DNA of 64,000 nucleotides from assembly GCF_023155095.1 (NCBI RefSeq), contig NZ_JAKNDA010000003.1:354068-418067 (forward strand), read 5' to 3'. Shown one piece after another: positions 35,138 through 44,844 of the stretch. The notes under the pieces are model-generated. The model searched no databases, was not told the DNA's origin, and was given only the letters and a program-made list of their open reading frames with translations. A program made the translations under genes and the position numbers. Numbering within the stretch: the stretch's first letter is position 1; each line of letters opens with the position of its first letter. Source of the stretch: Idiomarina aminovorans. GTDB lineage: Bacteria; Pseudomonadota; Gammaproteobacteria; Enterobacterales; Alteromonadaceae.

Positions 35138-37402
35138 GCCACCAAATAAACGTTCCCACCAGCTTTTCTCGCGGATATTGCCTTCACAGGTCATATCCCC
35201 GGGAAGCCGGATTGCTTCTGCCGGTAGCTCACGACCATTGTCGCAGTCACCCGGAATTCTTTGCCCCGTGGTCGGGTGAAAGTTCTGTATTTGCAGAGGC
35301 TCAGGCACATCTAAAGCCATACTCAAAGGCGGCAAATACTCGTAAAAGTCAGCCGCAACTTTTAACGCTCCGCTACTTCCGGTCAAACCAACGGGTTGAT
35401 TATCATCACGCCCTAACCACACTGTTACTACCTGCTCACCATCAGCGGCAACAAACCAGCTGTCTCGGTAGTCATTGGTGGTGCCTGTTTTACCACCCAC
35501 GACTTGCCCCGCAAGCGCACTTTGTAAGCTACTGGCAGTTCCTTCAGCCACCACCCCATGCAAACCATAGCGAGTTAAATAAGACACACTTTGATCAAAA
35601 ACTTTCTTCGCTTTTGGTGGCTCACGTCGATACAAAACGTCGCCCTGGTGAGTCGTAATCGAAGAAACCGCCGCTAATGGCTGGTAATGGCCATTGTTCA
35701 TTAACGCCGTGTATATTCGTGTCACTGCCATAGGAGACAACGATGCAGAACCTAAGGTCAATGAAGGGTAAGCCTGCAACGGAGTTGTCACACCCAGTTC
35801 GCGTAAATAACTCACCAGTTGGTCTATGCCCACTTCCATACCGACCCGAACGGCGGGTAAGTTACGCGACTGAACTAACGCATGGTAGAGCAACAAGCTG
35901 CCGTCAAATTTCTTATCATAATTTTGTGGCTTCCACTGTTCGCCACCTTTATCTGATAGCGTAATCGGTTCATCCGCAACCGGCGTATTTAAACCAATGC
36001 CGGAATCCTGCATAGCAGCAGCATAAATAATGGGTTTCATTAATGAGCCTATCGGCCGCAAAGCTAGCAACGCACGGTTATAACCTATCGCCTGACTCAA
36101 ACGCCCTCCGGCCAGTGCGCTGACAGTGCCTGTGCGGTAGTCTGCAACCACCATTGCACCTTCTAACGTTTGGTCTTCCCCATCAGTCAGAAGCTGCTGT
36201 GCTAACGATCGCTGCACCGCATTTTGCACATCCACTTGTAAATGTGTGAAGATTTTCAACCCGGTATCCTGCCAGTCTTCCGGCAACATAATACGTTTCA
36301 TTTCACGTCGTACTAAATCCATATAATGGGGGTATGGGTGTTCTACCAGGCGCCGACTTTCCTTCACATCCAGCGTCTGCTTAACCGCCGAAACATAGTT
36401 CTTTTTACCGACTAAATCATTTTCAAACATGACCTTAAGAACGGTATCCCGGCGCTGCCTTGCCCGCTCAGGAAAGCGTCTGGGGTCGTAATAAGAGGGC
36501 CCTTTTATCATCCCCACCATTAACGCAATTTCGCTCGGGCTGAGCTCCTGCACCTGCTTACCAAAATAAAACTGACTGGCAAGCCCTATACCGTGAATGG
36601 CATTGCTGCCGTCCTGACCAAAGTAAACCTCGTTCAAATAGGTTTCCAGAATGGTGTTTTTATCAAAGCGGTAATCGATGACCAGCGACATCATGGCTTC
36701 ATGAAATTTACGCCACAGTGTCTGCTCTCTGGTCAGATAAATATTTTTAACAAGCTGCTGAGTAAGCGTAGAGCCTCCCTGTACCGTCCTTTCCGCTTTA
36801 ACGTTAGCAACCAGAGCGCGTAAAATAGACCAGGGAGACACTCCCTGATGATGATAAAACTCCTGATCTTCAACTTTTAACAAGGTTTCAATGAGTAAGT
36901 TAGGAACGACCTCCAGACCAACTAATAATCGATCTTCTTTACTCAGGGTGCTAATGCGCCCTATCAACTCCGGCTCTAACCGGAAACGCTTCAACTCACT
37001 GCCGCTGGGCCAACTTTTGATCGACTCGATGCGGTCACCCCGGAAATTGATCTGAACGCGTTGAGACATTTGCGGGCCGTCTGAAAAATCAAAAGGCCGC
37101 CGGTGCACCATCACATTGCGCTCGCCCACTGAATAATAACCCGATTGTTGCGTATTCGAGCTGCGCTCGTAACCCACCCGTTCCAGAATATCTACGAAGC
37201 GCTGCAAACGCATAGGGTGATTTTTTTCAAGCGATACTTCCCCGGCATAAACCAGAGCAGGCGCCTGATAGCGATCATTACTAAAATGACGGGATAAACT
37301 GGCATCCAGATAAATGGCGTAAAGCCCAATGACGGCAATAAGTACCAGTCCTATCTTAAAGCTTGTCCAGAATAGGTATTGAAACCACCGACTTTTCATC
37401 AC
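35135..37402 (-). CDS. mrcB: Bifunctional penicillin-binding protein 1b
   Basis: PBP1b polymerises and cross-links peptidoglycan. The 755 residues have a membrane anchor at about 10-30 and a UB2H-like region. The GT51 glycosyltransferase domain shows EDQEFYHHQGVSPWSILRA, QGGSTLTQQLVKNIYL and RKFHEAMMSL. The transpeptidase domain shows SLMK in RPIGSLMKPIIYAAA, the SRN triad in VQSRNLPAVRVG and the KTGT box in GGKTGTTNDYRDSWFV. It follows hrpB by two bases, an order also seen in E. coli. Confidence 0.97.
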   Translation of the reverse strand: MMKSRWFQYLFWTSFKIGLVLIAVIGLYAIYLDASLSRHFSNDRYQAPALVYAGEVSLEKNHPMRLQRFVDILERVGYERSSNTQQSGYYSVGERNVMVHRRPFDFSDGPQMSQRVQINFRGDRIESIKSWPSGSELKRFRLEPELIGRISTLSKEDRLLVGLEVVPNLLIETLLKVEDQEFYHHQGVSPWSILRALVANVKAERTVQGGSTLTQQLVKNIYLTREQTLWRKFHEAMMSLVIDYRFDKNTILETYLNEVYFGQDGSNAIHGIGLASQFYFGKQVQELSPSEIALMVGMIKGPSYYDPRRFPERARQRRDTVLKVMFENDLVGKKNYVSAVKQTLDVKESRRLVEHPYPHYMDLVRREMKRIMLPEDWQDTGLKIFTHLQVDVQNAVQRSLAQQLLTDGEDQTLEGAMVVADYRTGTVSALAGGRLSQAIGYNRALLALRPIGSLMKPIIYAAAMQDSGIGLNTPVADEPITLSDKGGEQWKPQNYDKKFDGSLLLYHALVQSRNLPAVRVGMEVGIDQLVSYLRELGVTTPLQAYPSLTLGSASLSPMAVTRIYTALMNNGHYQPLAAVSSITTHQGDVLYRREPPKAKKVFDQSVSYLTRYGLHGVVAEGTASSLQSALAGQVVGGKTGTTNDYRDSWFVAADGEQVVTVWLGRDDNQPVGLTGSSGALKVAADFYEYLPPLSMALDVPEPLQIQNFHPTTGQRIPGDCDNGRELPAEAIRLPGDMTCEGNIREKSWWERLFGG

Positions 37403-37404
37403 GA

Positions 37405-39855
37405 CTAATGCCTTTTGGTCTTAAAGGTTGCTGTTGCACTGAGAGGCTCTTCGGGCCACGGATGCTTGGGATAGCGCCCGCGCATTTCTTTTCGCACCTC
37501 GGCATAAGCATTTAGCCAAAAGCTGGCAAGATCATTAGTGCGCTGCAGAAGCCGGCCGGCCGGAGACAGAAGATCAACGGTTACAACTTGTCGATTATCA
37601 ATAATTGTGGGCGATTCAGACACACCAAACATTTCCTGTAATTTGACCTCAACTCTGGGGTTGTCGTCCAGATAATTTATAAACACTTTACGTTTTGTCG
37701 GCGTTATCCACCATTCAGGACAGGCTGCATTAAGTCGTTGTAACTCGGAGTAATCAAGAAAATAACACAATGCTTCGTAAGGGTCCCACTGCTGTAGTTG
37801 TTTCAGTGATCGAATATTCGCCCAGTACGGTGCAGCCCAACGCTGCAGCGTATTAAGTAACCCAGCATCGCTCATGTCGTACGAGCACAGTTCTCCAACG
37901 TGTTGCAAGCAATGAACCCGGCGCCTCAGCTGTTGCGCGCGTCGGCTCCAGTTGAGCTTTTCAAGGCCATTTTCGCGCAGCCACCGGCAAAAAGCCTGGG
38001 TTTTTTGTTCATTAGAAACCGATCCACTGTTAGTTATCTGGCTGAGTACTATTGAACCGAGTTGAGTACGAGTTATTTGTCGCAGTTGTTGCTGCTCACC
38101 CACCCATTCAGCCGTTTCCCGGGTTTGCAAAGGAATACCGGCTTCTTTTAGCAACGACAGCGCGTCATCCAAAGGTAACAGACAGCGGCTGCGTCCTGTG
38201 GTGTTCTGCTCTTGGAAGGTAACATCAAAAATAATGGCCCACGGCGGCTGCTTCAGCCTATTGCTATCGCCACTGACCCGACCGCCACAGGCCAGTTGAA
38301 AGTCATCCCGGCTGGCATCGTATTTTGCGACTCTGTCGGGGTAACCTTGCAGCAAGGCAACAGCAAGACCGTTTTCACGAGTCTTTACCGATTCTTTCAG
38401 CCCAAAATGATTTAACCAATAGCGCCAGCGCTGCGACCATAAAGGTGACTGATTACGCTGATTATAATGCTGCTGAGCGCGGTCAGATAAAGAAACCGTT
38501 TTTATGCTACTTTGCGGTTCTTCCAGTGTCGCCAGAACGCGAGCCATACCAGCTTGCTGTTCTTCGTCCAGCGCTTTAGTGGCGTTTGCGACCAATAAAA
38601 TTCTGGGATCAGAGCCGCCAGATTCAAGCTGTCGGGCTTTTGCGGTTAACTGCCCCTGCTTTATTAAACCAGTACTGACTAAAAAGTCTGTCGCCGCAGC
38701 GCAATGCCCCGGATCGGGTTGAGAAAACCAAGCCAGTTCAGTAATCCGACTGCCCCAGCGCAAAACATCCAGCACCAACGCAGAGAGATCCTGCGTCGCA
38801 ACATCCGGCGCCGCGTAGTCTGCAAAGCCATGCTCATCGGAACGCGCCCACAAGCGGAAGCATTGTCCTGCCTGTTGGCGACCCGCACGGCCAGCGCGCT
38901 GTATCGCCGATGCTTTTGCAATACGTTGGGTAACTAACTGGCTTAGCCCGTATTGCGGCAGATACTGAGCCCGACGCTCGCGCCCACTGTCGACAACCAC
39001 ATCAATACCGTCCAGGGTTAAACTGGTTTCTGCAATATTAGTTGCCAGAATAATGCGCTTTTCATCGGTCGCGTTTACTACCTGCCGTTGTTGTTGCAAA
39101 GGGATACGTCCGTGCAATGCCAAAATGGGGATGCCGGAGTTAAGCCGCTGACTCAGCTCAGTTGCCACCTTTTGGATTTCATAAACCCCGGGCAGAAAAA
39201 CCAGAACCCCCTTTTCGGCAGCGGCAAAAGCTTCGACCACCACTTTCGGCAATTCAGACAGCCATTCAGTAACATGCCCCGGAGGTCGGTAATGATAATC
39301 AACCGGGTAACTGGGCCCTTCACTGCGTAACACCTGAACATCTTCGCCGTAGTCTTCTAACCAGAGCTTTAACCGCTCGGCGGGCAGGGTTGCTGACATA
39401 ATCAGCAAGTTTAAATCCGCACGCAATGGCAACGCATCAATCACCAGCGCCAGACTCAAATCACTGTGTAAATTGCGCTCGTGGAATTCATCAAAAATAA
39501 GCGTACTTATGCCACTAAGCTCAGGATCGTCCTGTAGCCATCGCACCAGTACGCCTTCGGTAATGATCAGTAACTTGGTAGACTGACTGCGTTTGCTGTC
39601 ACCGCGTACCGTGTAACCAACTTGCTTACCGACAGGTTCACCCAGTTGCTTCGCGAGGTAATGAGCGATATTAAGTGCGGCAACCCGGCGGGGCTGCAAC
39701 ATGACAATAAGGCCATCGTCAGCAACACGCTGCTGCAATAAAAATAGCGGAAGTTGGGTTGATTTACCGGCACCAGGTGGCGCCTCAATAACGACACGTG
39801 CTGCCGGAAAGGCTTTCGCCAACTCCGGCAGTACGCTTTCTATTGGCAAGGTCAT
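37405..39855 (-). CDS. hrpB: ATP-dependent DEAH-box helicase HrpB
   Basis: HrpB is a DExH-type RNA-helicase-like protein whose cellular role is not well defined. The 816 residues (E. coli about 810-824) show Walker A in APPGAGKSTQLPLFL, the DEFH box in IFDEFHERNLHSDLSLAL, SATLP, the motif V region ATNIAETSLTLDGIDVVVD and motif VI QRAGRAGRQQAGQCFRLW. A C-terminal HrpB-specific domain ends with RGRYPKHPWPEEPL. It lies in a pepB-hrpB-mrcB run with gaps of six and two bases. Confidence 0.96.
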   Translation of the reverse strand: MTLPIESVLPELAKAFPAARVVIEAPPGAGKSTQLPLFLLQQRVADDGLIVMLQPRRVAALNIAHYLAKQLGEPVGKQVGYTVRGDSKRSQSTKLLIITEGVLVRWLQDDPELSGISTLIFDEFHERNLHSDLSLALVIDALPLRADLNLLIMSATLPAERLKLWLEDYGEDVQVLRSEGPSYPVDYHYRPPGHVTEWLSELPKVVVEAFAAAEKGVLVFLPGVYEIQKVATELSQRLNSGIPILALHGRIPLQQQRQVVNATDEKRIILATNIAETSLTLDGIDVVVDSGRERRAQYLPQYGLSQLVTQRIAKASAIQRAGRAGRQQAGQCFRLWARSDEHGFADYAAPDVATQDLSALVLDVLRWGSRITELAWFSQPDPGHCAAATDFLVSTGLIKQGQLTAKARQLESGGSDPRILLVANATKALDEEQQAGMARVLATLEEPQSSIKTVSLSDRAQQHYNQRNQSPLWSQRWRYWLNHFGLKESVKTRENGLAVALLQGYPDRVAKYDASRDDFQLACGGRVSGDSNRLKQPPWAIIFDVTFQEQNTTGRSRCLLPLDDALSLLKEAGIPLQTRETAEWVGEQQQLRQITRTQLGSIVLSQITNSGSVSNEQKTQAFCRWLRENGLEKLNWSRRAQQLRRRVHCLQHVGELCSYDMSDAGLLNTLQRWAAPYWANIRSLKQLQQWDPYEALCYFLDYSELQRLNAACPEWWITPTKRKVFINYLDDNPRVEVKLQEMFGVSESPTIIDNRQVVTVDLLSPAGRLLQRTNDLASFWLNAYAEVRKEMRGRYPKHPWPEEPLSATATFKTKRH

Positions 39856-39861
39856 GCCAAA

Positions 39862-41160
39862 TTAATCACCTTGTACGGTGGCGGCTATGGTTCTGACACC
39901 GGCGGCCGTTGCACCGGTGGCCCACATGGAAGTCGCCGACTTTTGGTAAGCGCCGGCTAAATCAAAGTGTAACCAGCCCTGACCTTTGTTCGGCGCAAAG
40001 CGCAGTAAAAAGCCTGCGGCGTTACTGGCGCCACCGGCGCCACCGCCTTTCTGCGGGCGGCTGTTTGCGGTGTCGGCAAAAGCCGACGGGCAGCTTTCAC
40101 TGTGCCATGGCGCCAGCGGTAAACGCCACAACAATTCGTTTTCTTTATCGGCATTGGCTAAGGCTTTAGTGGCAGCAACCTCGTCCACACTGAATAAGGC
40201 ATTGTATTCATTACCAACTGCCATTTGCGCTGCGCCGGTCAGAGTTGCCGCATCGATAATTTGTTTAGCACCGAATTCGCCCGCGGCCTGCAGGCCATCA
40301 GCCAATACCAGGCGGCCTTCAGCGTCAGTGTTCACCACTTCAACCGTCAGCCCATTCTTATAACGAATAATATCGCCCAATTTGAATGCGCGACCGTCAA
40401 TCATGTTTTCTGCACAACAAAGCAGCAGCTTCACTCGTTTGTTCAGACCACGGCGTATAGCCAGCGATAACGCACCAGATACGGTTGCCGCGCCACCCAT
40501 GTCGCATTTCATCGACAACATGCCTTCACTGGCCTTAATGCTGTAACCACCGCTGTCGTAAGTCACACCTTTACCAATCAGTGCAGTCTCTACCGGTGCG
40601 TTGTCATCACCGGTCGGGTTATAGTCCAATACCAGTAAACCCGGTGCGTGCTGACTTGCACGGCCGACGGTATAAATGCCCATCCAACCGGCGTCTTTCA
40701 GAGCTTCGCCTTTAATAAACTCGGCACTGACAGCATCAGGTGCCAAAGCTTTAAAATGTTCAGTTACCCGCGTAGCCAAACTTTCCGGGTAAATTTCTTC
40801 TGCCGACAAGTTAGTCAGTTCACGACTAAAGCGCGTTGCTTCACGCATGGCGTCCAGCTCTTTAACCGCTGGTTCGTCAGCCTTATTCCAGATAACCTGG
40901 TTAGTCGATAAGGTTGAGGTAAAACCTTGCGACAACGCCCATTGACGCTCCAGGCTCCAGTCGCTGCCGGCCGCTTCTATAGTCACGGCTCCGGTGTTGT
41001 CCAGAGTCCGCCCGGCTTTCTGGATTCGGCGTAAGTTCTCTGCTTCGTCTTCTGTCAGAATAATTTGTGCTTTGTTCTCACCAAACACTAAGTTTGATTT
41101 GGGATTCCAATACTGTGCGGGAGCTTGCTGAGTTAAATAGATTGCGAGTGCGCTGGACAT
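39862..41160 (-). CDS. pepB: Aminopeptidase B, M17 leucyl aminopeptidase family
   Basis: PepB is a broad-specificity cytosolic aminopeptidase with two metal ions. The 432 residues align along their length with E. coli PepB (427) as I recall it. Metal and catalytic motifs are ALIGKGVTYDSGGYSIK, MKCDMGGAATVSGAL, LLCCAENMIDGRAFKLGDI and the family signature NTDAEGRLVLADGL. The C-terminal HFDLAGAYQK is typical of this subfamily and separates it from PepA, which is about 500 residues. It is the first gene of the minus-strand pepB-hrpB-mrcB operon. Confidence 0.94.
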   Translation of the reverse strand: MSSALAIYLTQQAPAQYWNPKSNLVFGENKAQIILTEDEAENLRRIQKAGRTLDNTGAVTIEAAGSDWSLERQWALSQGFTSTLSTNQVIWNKADEPAVKELDAMREATRFSRELTNLSAEEIYPESLATRVTEHFKALAPDAVSAEFIKGEALKDAGWMGIYTVGRASQHAPGLLVLDYNPTGDDNAPVETALIGKGVTYDSGGYSIKASEGMLSMKCDMGGAATVSGALSLAIRRGLNKRVKLLLCCAENMIDGRAFKLGDIIRYKNGLTVEVVNTDAEGRLVLADGLQAAGEFGAKQIIDAATLTGAAQMAVGNEYNALFSVDEVAATKALANADKENELLWRLPLAPWHSESCPSAFADTANSRPQKGGGAGGASNAAGFLLRFAPNKGQGWLHFDLAGAYQKSATSMWATGATAAGVRTIAATVQGD

Positions 41161-41216
41161 TCTGTACCTCTGCCGATAATTTGCTGTTTGTTTATACTAG
41201 GGTTATGAGGTCTGTG

Positions 41217-41921
41217 ATGCAATTTAACAAGCCCCTGCGGCAGGGAGTTTTGCAAAAAAGGTACAAACGCTTTTTAGCCGACATCGATTTTGGTCAGGAG
41301 CCTATCACCACTGTACATTGTCCCAATACCGGCGCAATGACAGGCTGCGCCGAGCCCGGATTTACAGCCTGGTGCAATGTTTCTGATAACCACAAACGTA
41401 AATACTCACTGACCTGGGAGCTTGCCCGGAATAGTAAAGGTGAGATGATTGTAGTGAATACCCAGCATGCCAACCGTATGGCAGGTGAATTGCTACAAAC
41501 AGACCTGCTGCCCGAACTGAGTCAGTGGCAGGAGCTTAAGCCCGAACAGCGCTACGGCAAAGAAAAAAGCCGTATTGACTGGTGGGGAGTTGATTCCGAT
41601 AGCCGCCAGTGCTTTATCGAAGTGAAAAGCGTCACCCTGGCCGATGGAGAGCAAGGTTATTTCCCCGATGCGGTTAGCCAACGTGCCCACAAACACTTGC
41701 ATGAATTAATGCAAATGGTCAGTGAGGGCCACCGCGCCATACAACTGTATATGGTGATGCACCAAGGCATCGAAAATGTCTCACCAGCGTCGTATATTGA
41801 TCCTAAGTACGCTGAACTGTGTAAACAAGCTAAGTACGCAGGAGTCGAGTTTTATGCCGTGAAGTGTTTAGCCTCACCAGAGGAAATAAAACTGGAGAGA
41901 CCCGTGCCTGTAAACCTTTAA
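41217..41921 (+). CDS. sfsA: Sugar fermentation stimulation protein homolog
   Basis: SfsA is a small protein with a nuclease-like fold and an OB fold. It was named for an effect on maltose genes; the molecular role is unclear. The ATG at 41217 has GAGG six bases upstream and gives 234 residues, exactly the E. coli length. Motifs are QKRYKRFLADI, HCPNTGAMTGCAEPG, RKYSLTWEL, SRIDWWGVDS and EVKSVTLADGEQGYFPDAV. The frame is open further upstream within the pepB shadow. sfsA-dksA adjacency is as in E. coli. Confidence 0.95.
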   Translation: MQFNKPLRQGVLQKRYKRFLADIDFGQEPITTVHCPNTGAMTGCAEPGFTAWCNVSDNHKRKYSLTWELARNSKGEMIVVNTQHANRMAGELLQTDLLPELSQWQELKPEQRYGKEKSRIDWWGVDSDSRQCFIEVKSVTLADGEQGYFPDAVSQRAHKHLHELMQMVSEGHRAIQLYMVMHQGIENVSPASYIDPKYAELCKQAKYAGVEFYAVKCLASPEEIKLERPVPVNL

Positions 41922-41969
41922 AACTCAGTCTAGTAATAATTTTAACTCATAAACTTGGTGCTAATAAGA

Positions 41970-41998
41970 TTGCCAATACCAATCCTTTCTGGTATACG
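41970..41998 (+). promoter_or_regulatory. Probable dksA promoter
   Basis: TTGCCA (41970-41975) and TATACG (41993-41998) are separated by exactly 17 bases, with 5 and 4 of 6 matches. The start would be near 42005, leaving a leader of about 55 bases before the dksA ATG. Confidence 0.55.
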
Positions 41999-42060
41999 TA
42001 GCGTCCTTTTTTTTAAAGCACGCTTTTAAAGCACTCTGTTACAGAGAACGTAGGAGATCC

Positions 42061-42516
42061 ATGATGCCTCAAGGCAAGGAAAAGAAAACCCATGGCATCC
42101 TGGCAATAGCCGGCCTGGAGCCGTATCAGGAGAAACAGGGCGAAGAATACATGAACGATGCGCAACGCACGCATTTTCGTCGTATTCTGGAAGAGTGGCG
42201 TCGTCAATTACGTCATGAAGTTGACCGTACCGTGCATCATATGAAAGATGAAGCCGCAAATTTCCCGGATCCGGTCGACCGAGCTACTCAGGAAGAAGAG
42301 TTCAGCATTGAATTACGTACCCGCGACCGCGAACGCAAATTAATTAAGAAAATTGAAAAAACGTTACAAAAGATAGAAGAAGACGACTTTGGTTTTTGTG
42401 ACTCTTGCGGCATTGAAATTGGTATTCGCCGCCTGGAAGCTCGTCCTACAGCAGACCTTTGTGTCGACTGCAAGACGCTGGCCGAAATCAAAGAGAAGCA
42501 AATGACCGGAGCCTAA
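42061..42516 (+). CDS. dksA: RNA polymerase-binding transcription factor DksA
   Basis: DksA binds the secondary channel of RNA polymerase and, with ppGpp, retunes rRNA and amino-acid promoters. The 151 residues (the E. coli length) have the coiled coil with the tip [20 protein letters not shown]. The C-terminal zinc finger [20 protein letters not shown] ends in LCVDC with all four cysteines. A GTAGGAG precedes the start; a second ATG follows immediately. It begins the dksA-gluQ-pcnB-folK-panB-panC run. Confidence 0.98.
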   Translation: MMPQGKEKKTHGILAIAGLEPYQEKQGEEYMNDAQRTHFRRILEEWRRQLRHEVDRTVHHMKDEAANFPDPVDRATQEEEFSIELRTRDRERKLIKKIEKTLQKIEEDDFGFCDSCGIEIGIRRLEARPTADLCVDCKTLAEIKEKQMTGA

Positions 42517-42522
42517 AGGCTC

Positions 42523-43374
42523 ATGTATCGCGGTCGTTTCGCTCCGACACCTTCCGGGCCATTACATCTGGGGTCACTAGTAGCTGCCGTCGGTAGCTAC
42601 TTAGATGCCAAAGCGCACCATGGCAAATGGCTGGTCCGTATTGAAGATGTTGATAAGCCACGAGCAATTGCCGGAGCGGCTGATACCATTTTAAAGCAGC
42701 TAGAAACCCATGGTTTAGAATGGGATAGCTCCGTTTTATATCAGAGCCAACGCGACCTTGTTTACCAACATCAATTAACGCAGCTACAAAAAGCGCAACG
42801 CCTTTATCAGTGTGACTGCAGTCGCAAGGCTATCCGCGCCCGCAGCGCACATTACGACGGCTATTGCCGAAACCGCCAGCCACGCACAAGTCCATACGCT
42901 CTGCGCTTTGTTAATCAGAACCCGGTTCATGAATTTAATGACCGCGCTCATGGCATCATTACCGACCATTCAGCCACAGTTAGTGAAGATTTTGTGCTTA
43001 AACGCCGGGATGGCCTGTATGCCTATCAACTGGCGGTTGTCGTTGACGATATTGAGCAGGGAATTACCAGTATTGTTCGTGGCAGCGACTTAATTACTCC
43101 AAGCTTCTGGCAACTCTCATTATGGCAGGAGCTCATTGGTAAACAGCCGCAAATGATGCACTTGCCGCTAATAATGAATGACGATGGCCGTAAGCTGAGT
43201 AAGCAAAATCACGCACCGCCAATAGATTCCCGACAGGCCAGCCAAAACTTACTGATCGCTCTTGATTATCTGGATATTGGCCTTAAACCAGAGCAGCAGC
43301 AAAGCACAACCACCGAAATATTGCAGCTGGCGGTGCAAAATTGGCGCAAAAAGTGGCATATAACGGGTCGTTAA
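42523..43374 (+). CDS. gluQ: Glutamyl-Q tRNA(Asp) synthetase
   Basis: GluQ attaches glutamate to queuosine at position 34 of tRNA-Asp. The 283-residue protein resembles the catalytic half of GluRS without the anticodon-binding part. It shows RFAPTPSGPLHLGSLVAAVG (HIGH), the zinc cysteines in YQCDCSRKAIRARSAHYDGY with a further Cys in YCRNR, and a KMSKS-like KLSKQNHA. It lies six bases after dksA, as in E. coli. Confidence 0.96.
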   Translation: MYRGRFAPTPSGPLHLGSLVAAVGSYLDAKAHHGKWLVRIEDVDKPRAIAGAADTILKQLETHGLEWDSSVLYQSQRDLVYQHQLTQLQKAQRLYQCDCSRKAIRARSAHYDGYCRNRQPRTSPYALRFVNQNPVHEFNDRAHGIITDHSATVSEDFVLKRRDGLYAYQLAVVVDDIEQGITSIVRGSDLITPSFWQLSLWQELIGKQPQMMHLPLIMNDDGRKLSKQNHAPPIDSRQASQNLLIALDYLDIGLKPEQQQSTTTEILQLAVQNWRKKWHITGR

Positions 43375-43434
43375 CGGTACAATATACAAACAACAACTGA
43401 TTCTAACCAACAACAATGGTAAGGGAGAACCACC

Positions 43435-44844
43435 ATTATTAAGCGAATTAAAGCACTGGCAAAGCGAGCCTTTTCCAGTAAAACGGCAGAGCCTGAATCC
43501 AGCCGGTTACCCAAATTGCAAGTTATCCCCAGGGACAAGCACCCGATATCCCGTAACGATATCAGTAAAAACGCCATCAAGGTTCTTTACCGACTGCATA
43601 ACAGTGGCTTTGAAGCTTACCTGGTCGGCGGCTGTATCCGCGATATTTTACTGGGGCTTGAGCCAAAAGACTTTGACGTTACAACCAACGCCACCCCCGA
43701 GCAGATAAAATCGCTGTTTCGAAATTGTCGCTTAATTGGTCGCCGCTTTCGTCTGGCTCACATTGTGTTTGGACGCGAAGTTATCGAAGTTGCCACCTTC
43801 CGTGGACACCATGGTGACAGTCCTCAGGAAGAGAATAAGAAGAACCGGACGGCGGATCAGGACGAACATGGTCAACTGGTTCGCGACAATGTTTATGGCA
43901 GTATCGAGGAAGACGCTGAGCGTCGTGACTTTACCACTAACGCGCTCTATTACAATATCGCTGACTTCGCCATTTACGACTTTGCCAAGGGTGTCGATGA
44001 CATTAACGCCGGCATTTTACGCATGATCGGCGACCCTGAAGTCCGTTACCGCGAAGATCCGGTAAGAATGCTGCGCGCGGTACGCTTTGCCACCAAACTG
44101 AATATGCAGATGGATAAGTCGGTCAGCGGTCCGTTAAAAGAGCTGGCACCGTTATTAACCAACATTCCCCCGGCGCGTTTATTTGACGAATTCCTGAAAA
44201 TGTTTATGTCGGGCAAAGCCGAAGCTAATTTCCTGATGATGACCGAATTTGGTTTATTTCAGCAGTTATTCCCAATGCTGAAAGATTATCTGGCTGATGA
44301 ACAGGCTCCACCGTATCAGATGATGCTGAAGTCCTTTAAGGATACCGACAAGCGTATTGCTGAAGAACAGCGTGTAACGCCAGCCTATTTAATTGCGGTA
44401 CTGCTGTGGTGGCCATTACAGGCACGCCGCGAGCAGCTTGAAAACGAAGGCGGCTTACCGCCAATGGATGCTTTAAATGTGGCTTCTGCCGACGTTATCC
44501 ATAGACAATCTCAACGGGTTTCACTGCCTAAGCGATTTACTCTTCCAGCCAGAGACATCTGGCAGTTACAGCGCAGACTTAAAGTGACTAAAGGTGCTCG
44601 TGCCATAAAAGTTCTGGAACATAAACGTTTCCGCGCAGCTTATGACTTTTTGTTGTTACGCTCTCATGTTGAAAGTGGTGATACTCAGTTAGCTCAACTT
44701 GCCGAACACTGGAGTAAAGCACAAGATAACCCGGCTCAGTTAAAGACCGCAAAACCCGGTCCCGGAACGGGCCGCCGTAAACCGCGCAGGCGTCGTGGCC
44801 CGCGTCGTAAACCTCAGGGAAATAAAGGTAATGACGCAACATAA
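43435..44844 (+). CDS. pcnB: Poly(A) polymerase I, ATT start codon
   Basis: PcnB adds poly(A) tails to RNA and promotes decay. I place the start at an ATT (43435-43437) with AAGGGAG seven bases upstream. The N-terminus from it, (M)IKRIKALAKRAFSS, lines up without gaps with E. coli MFTRVANFCRKVLS, whose gene is also known to use AUU. This gives 469 residues. Motifs are LVGGCIRDILLG, KDFDVTTNATPEQI, RRFRLAHIVFG, RRDFTTNALYYN, YREDPVRMLRAVRFA and a basic C-terminal tail (RRKPRRRRGPRRKPQG). Starts inside the gene, such as TTG 43516, would remove the conserved N-terminus. Confidence 0.92.
   Translation: MIKRIKALAKRAFSSKTAEPESSRLPKLQVIPRDKHPISRNDISKNAIKVLYRLHNSGFEAYLVGGCIRDILLGLEPKDFDVTTNATPEQIKSLFRNCRLIGRRFRLAHIVFGREVIEVATFRGHHGDSPQEENKKNRTADQDEHGQLVRDNVYGSIEEDAERRDFTTNALYYNIADFAIYDFAKGVDDINAGILRMIGDPEVRYREDPVRMLRAVRFATKLNMQMDKSVSGPLKELAPLLTNIPPARLFDEFLKMFMSGKAEANFLMMTEFGLFQQLFPMLKDYLADEQAPPYQMMLKSFKDTDKRIAEEQRVTPAYLIAVLLWWPLQARREQLENEGGLPPMDALNVASADVIHRQSQRVSLPKRFTLPARDIWQLQRRLKVTKGARAIKVLEHKRFRAAYDFLLLRSHVESGDTQLAQLAEHWSKAQDNPAQLKTAKPGPGTGRRKPRRRRGPRRKPQGNKGNDAT

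Noticed and set aside
35212..35658. 148-codon plus-strand frame inside mrcB
   Set aside because: It is antisense to the transpeptidase domain, and the composition reflects the real gene.
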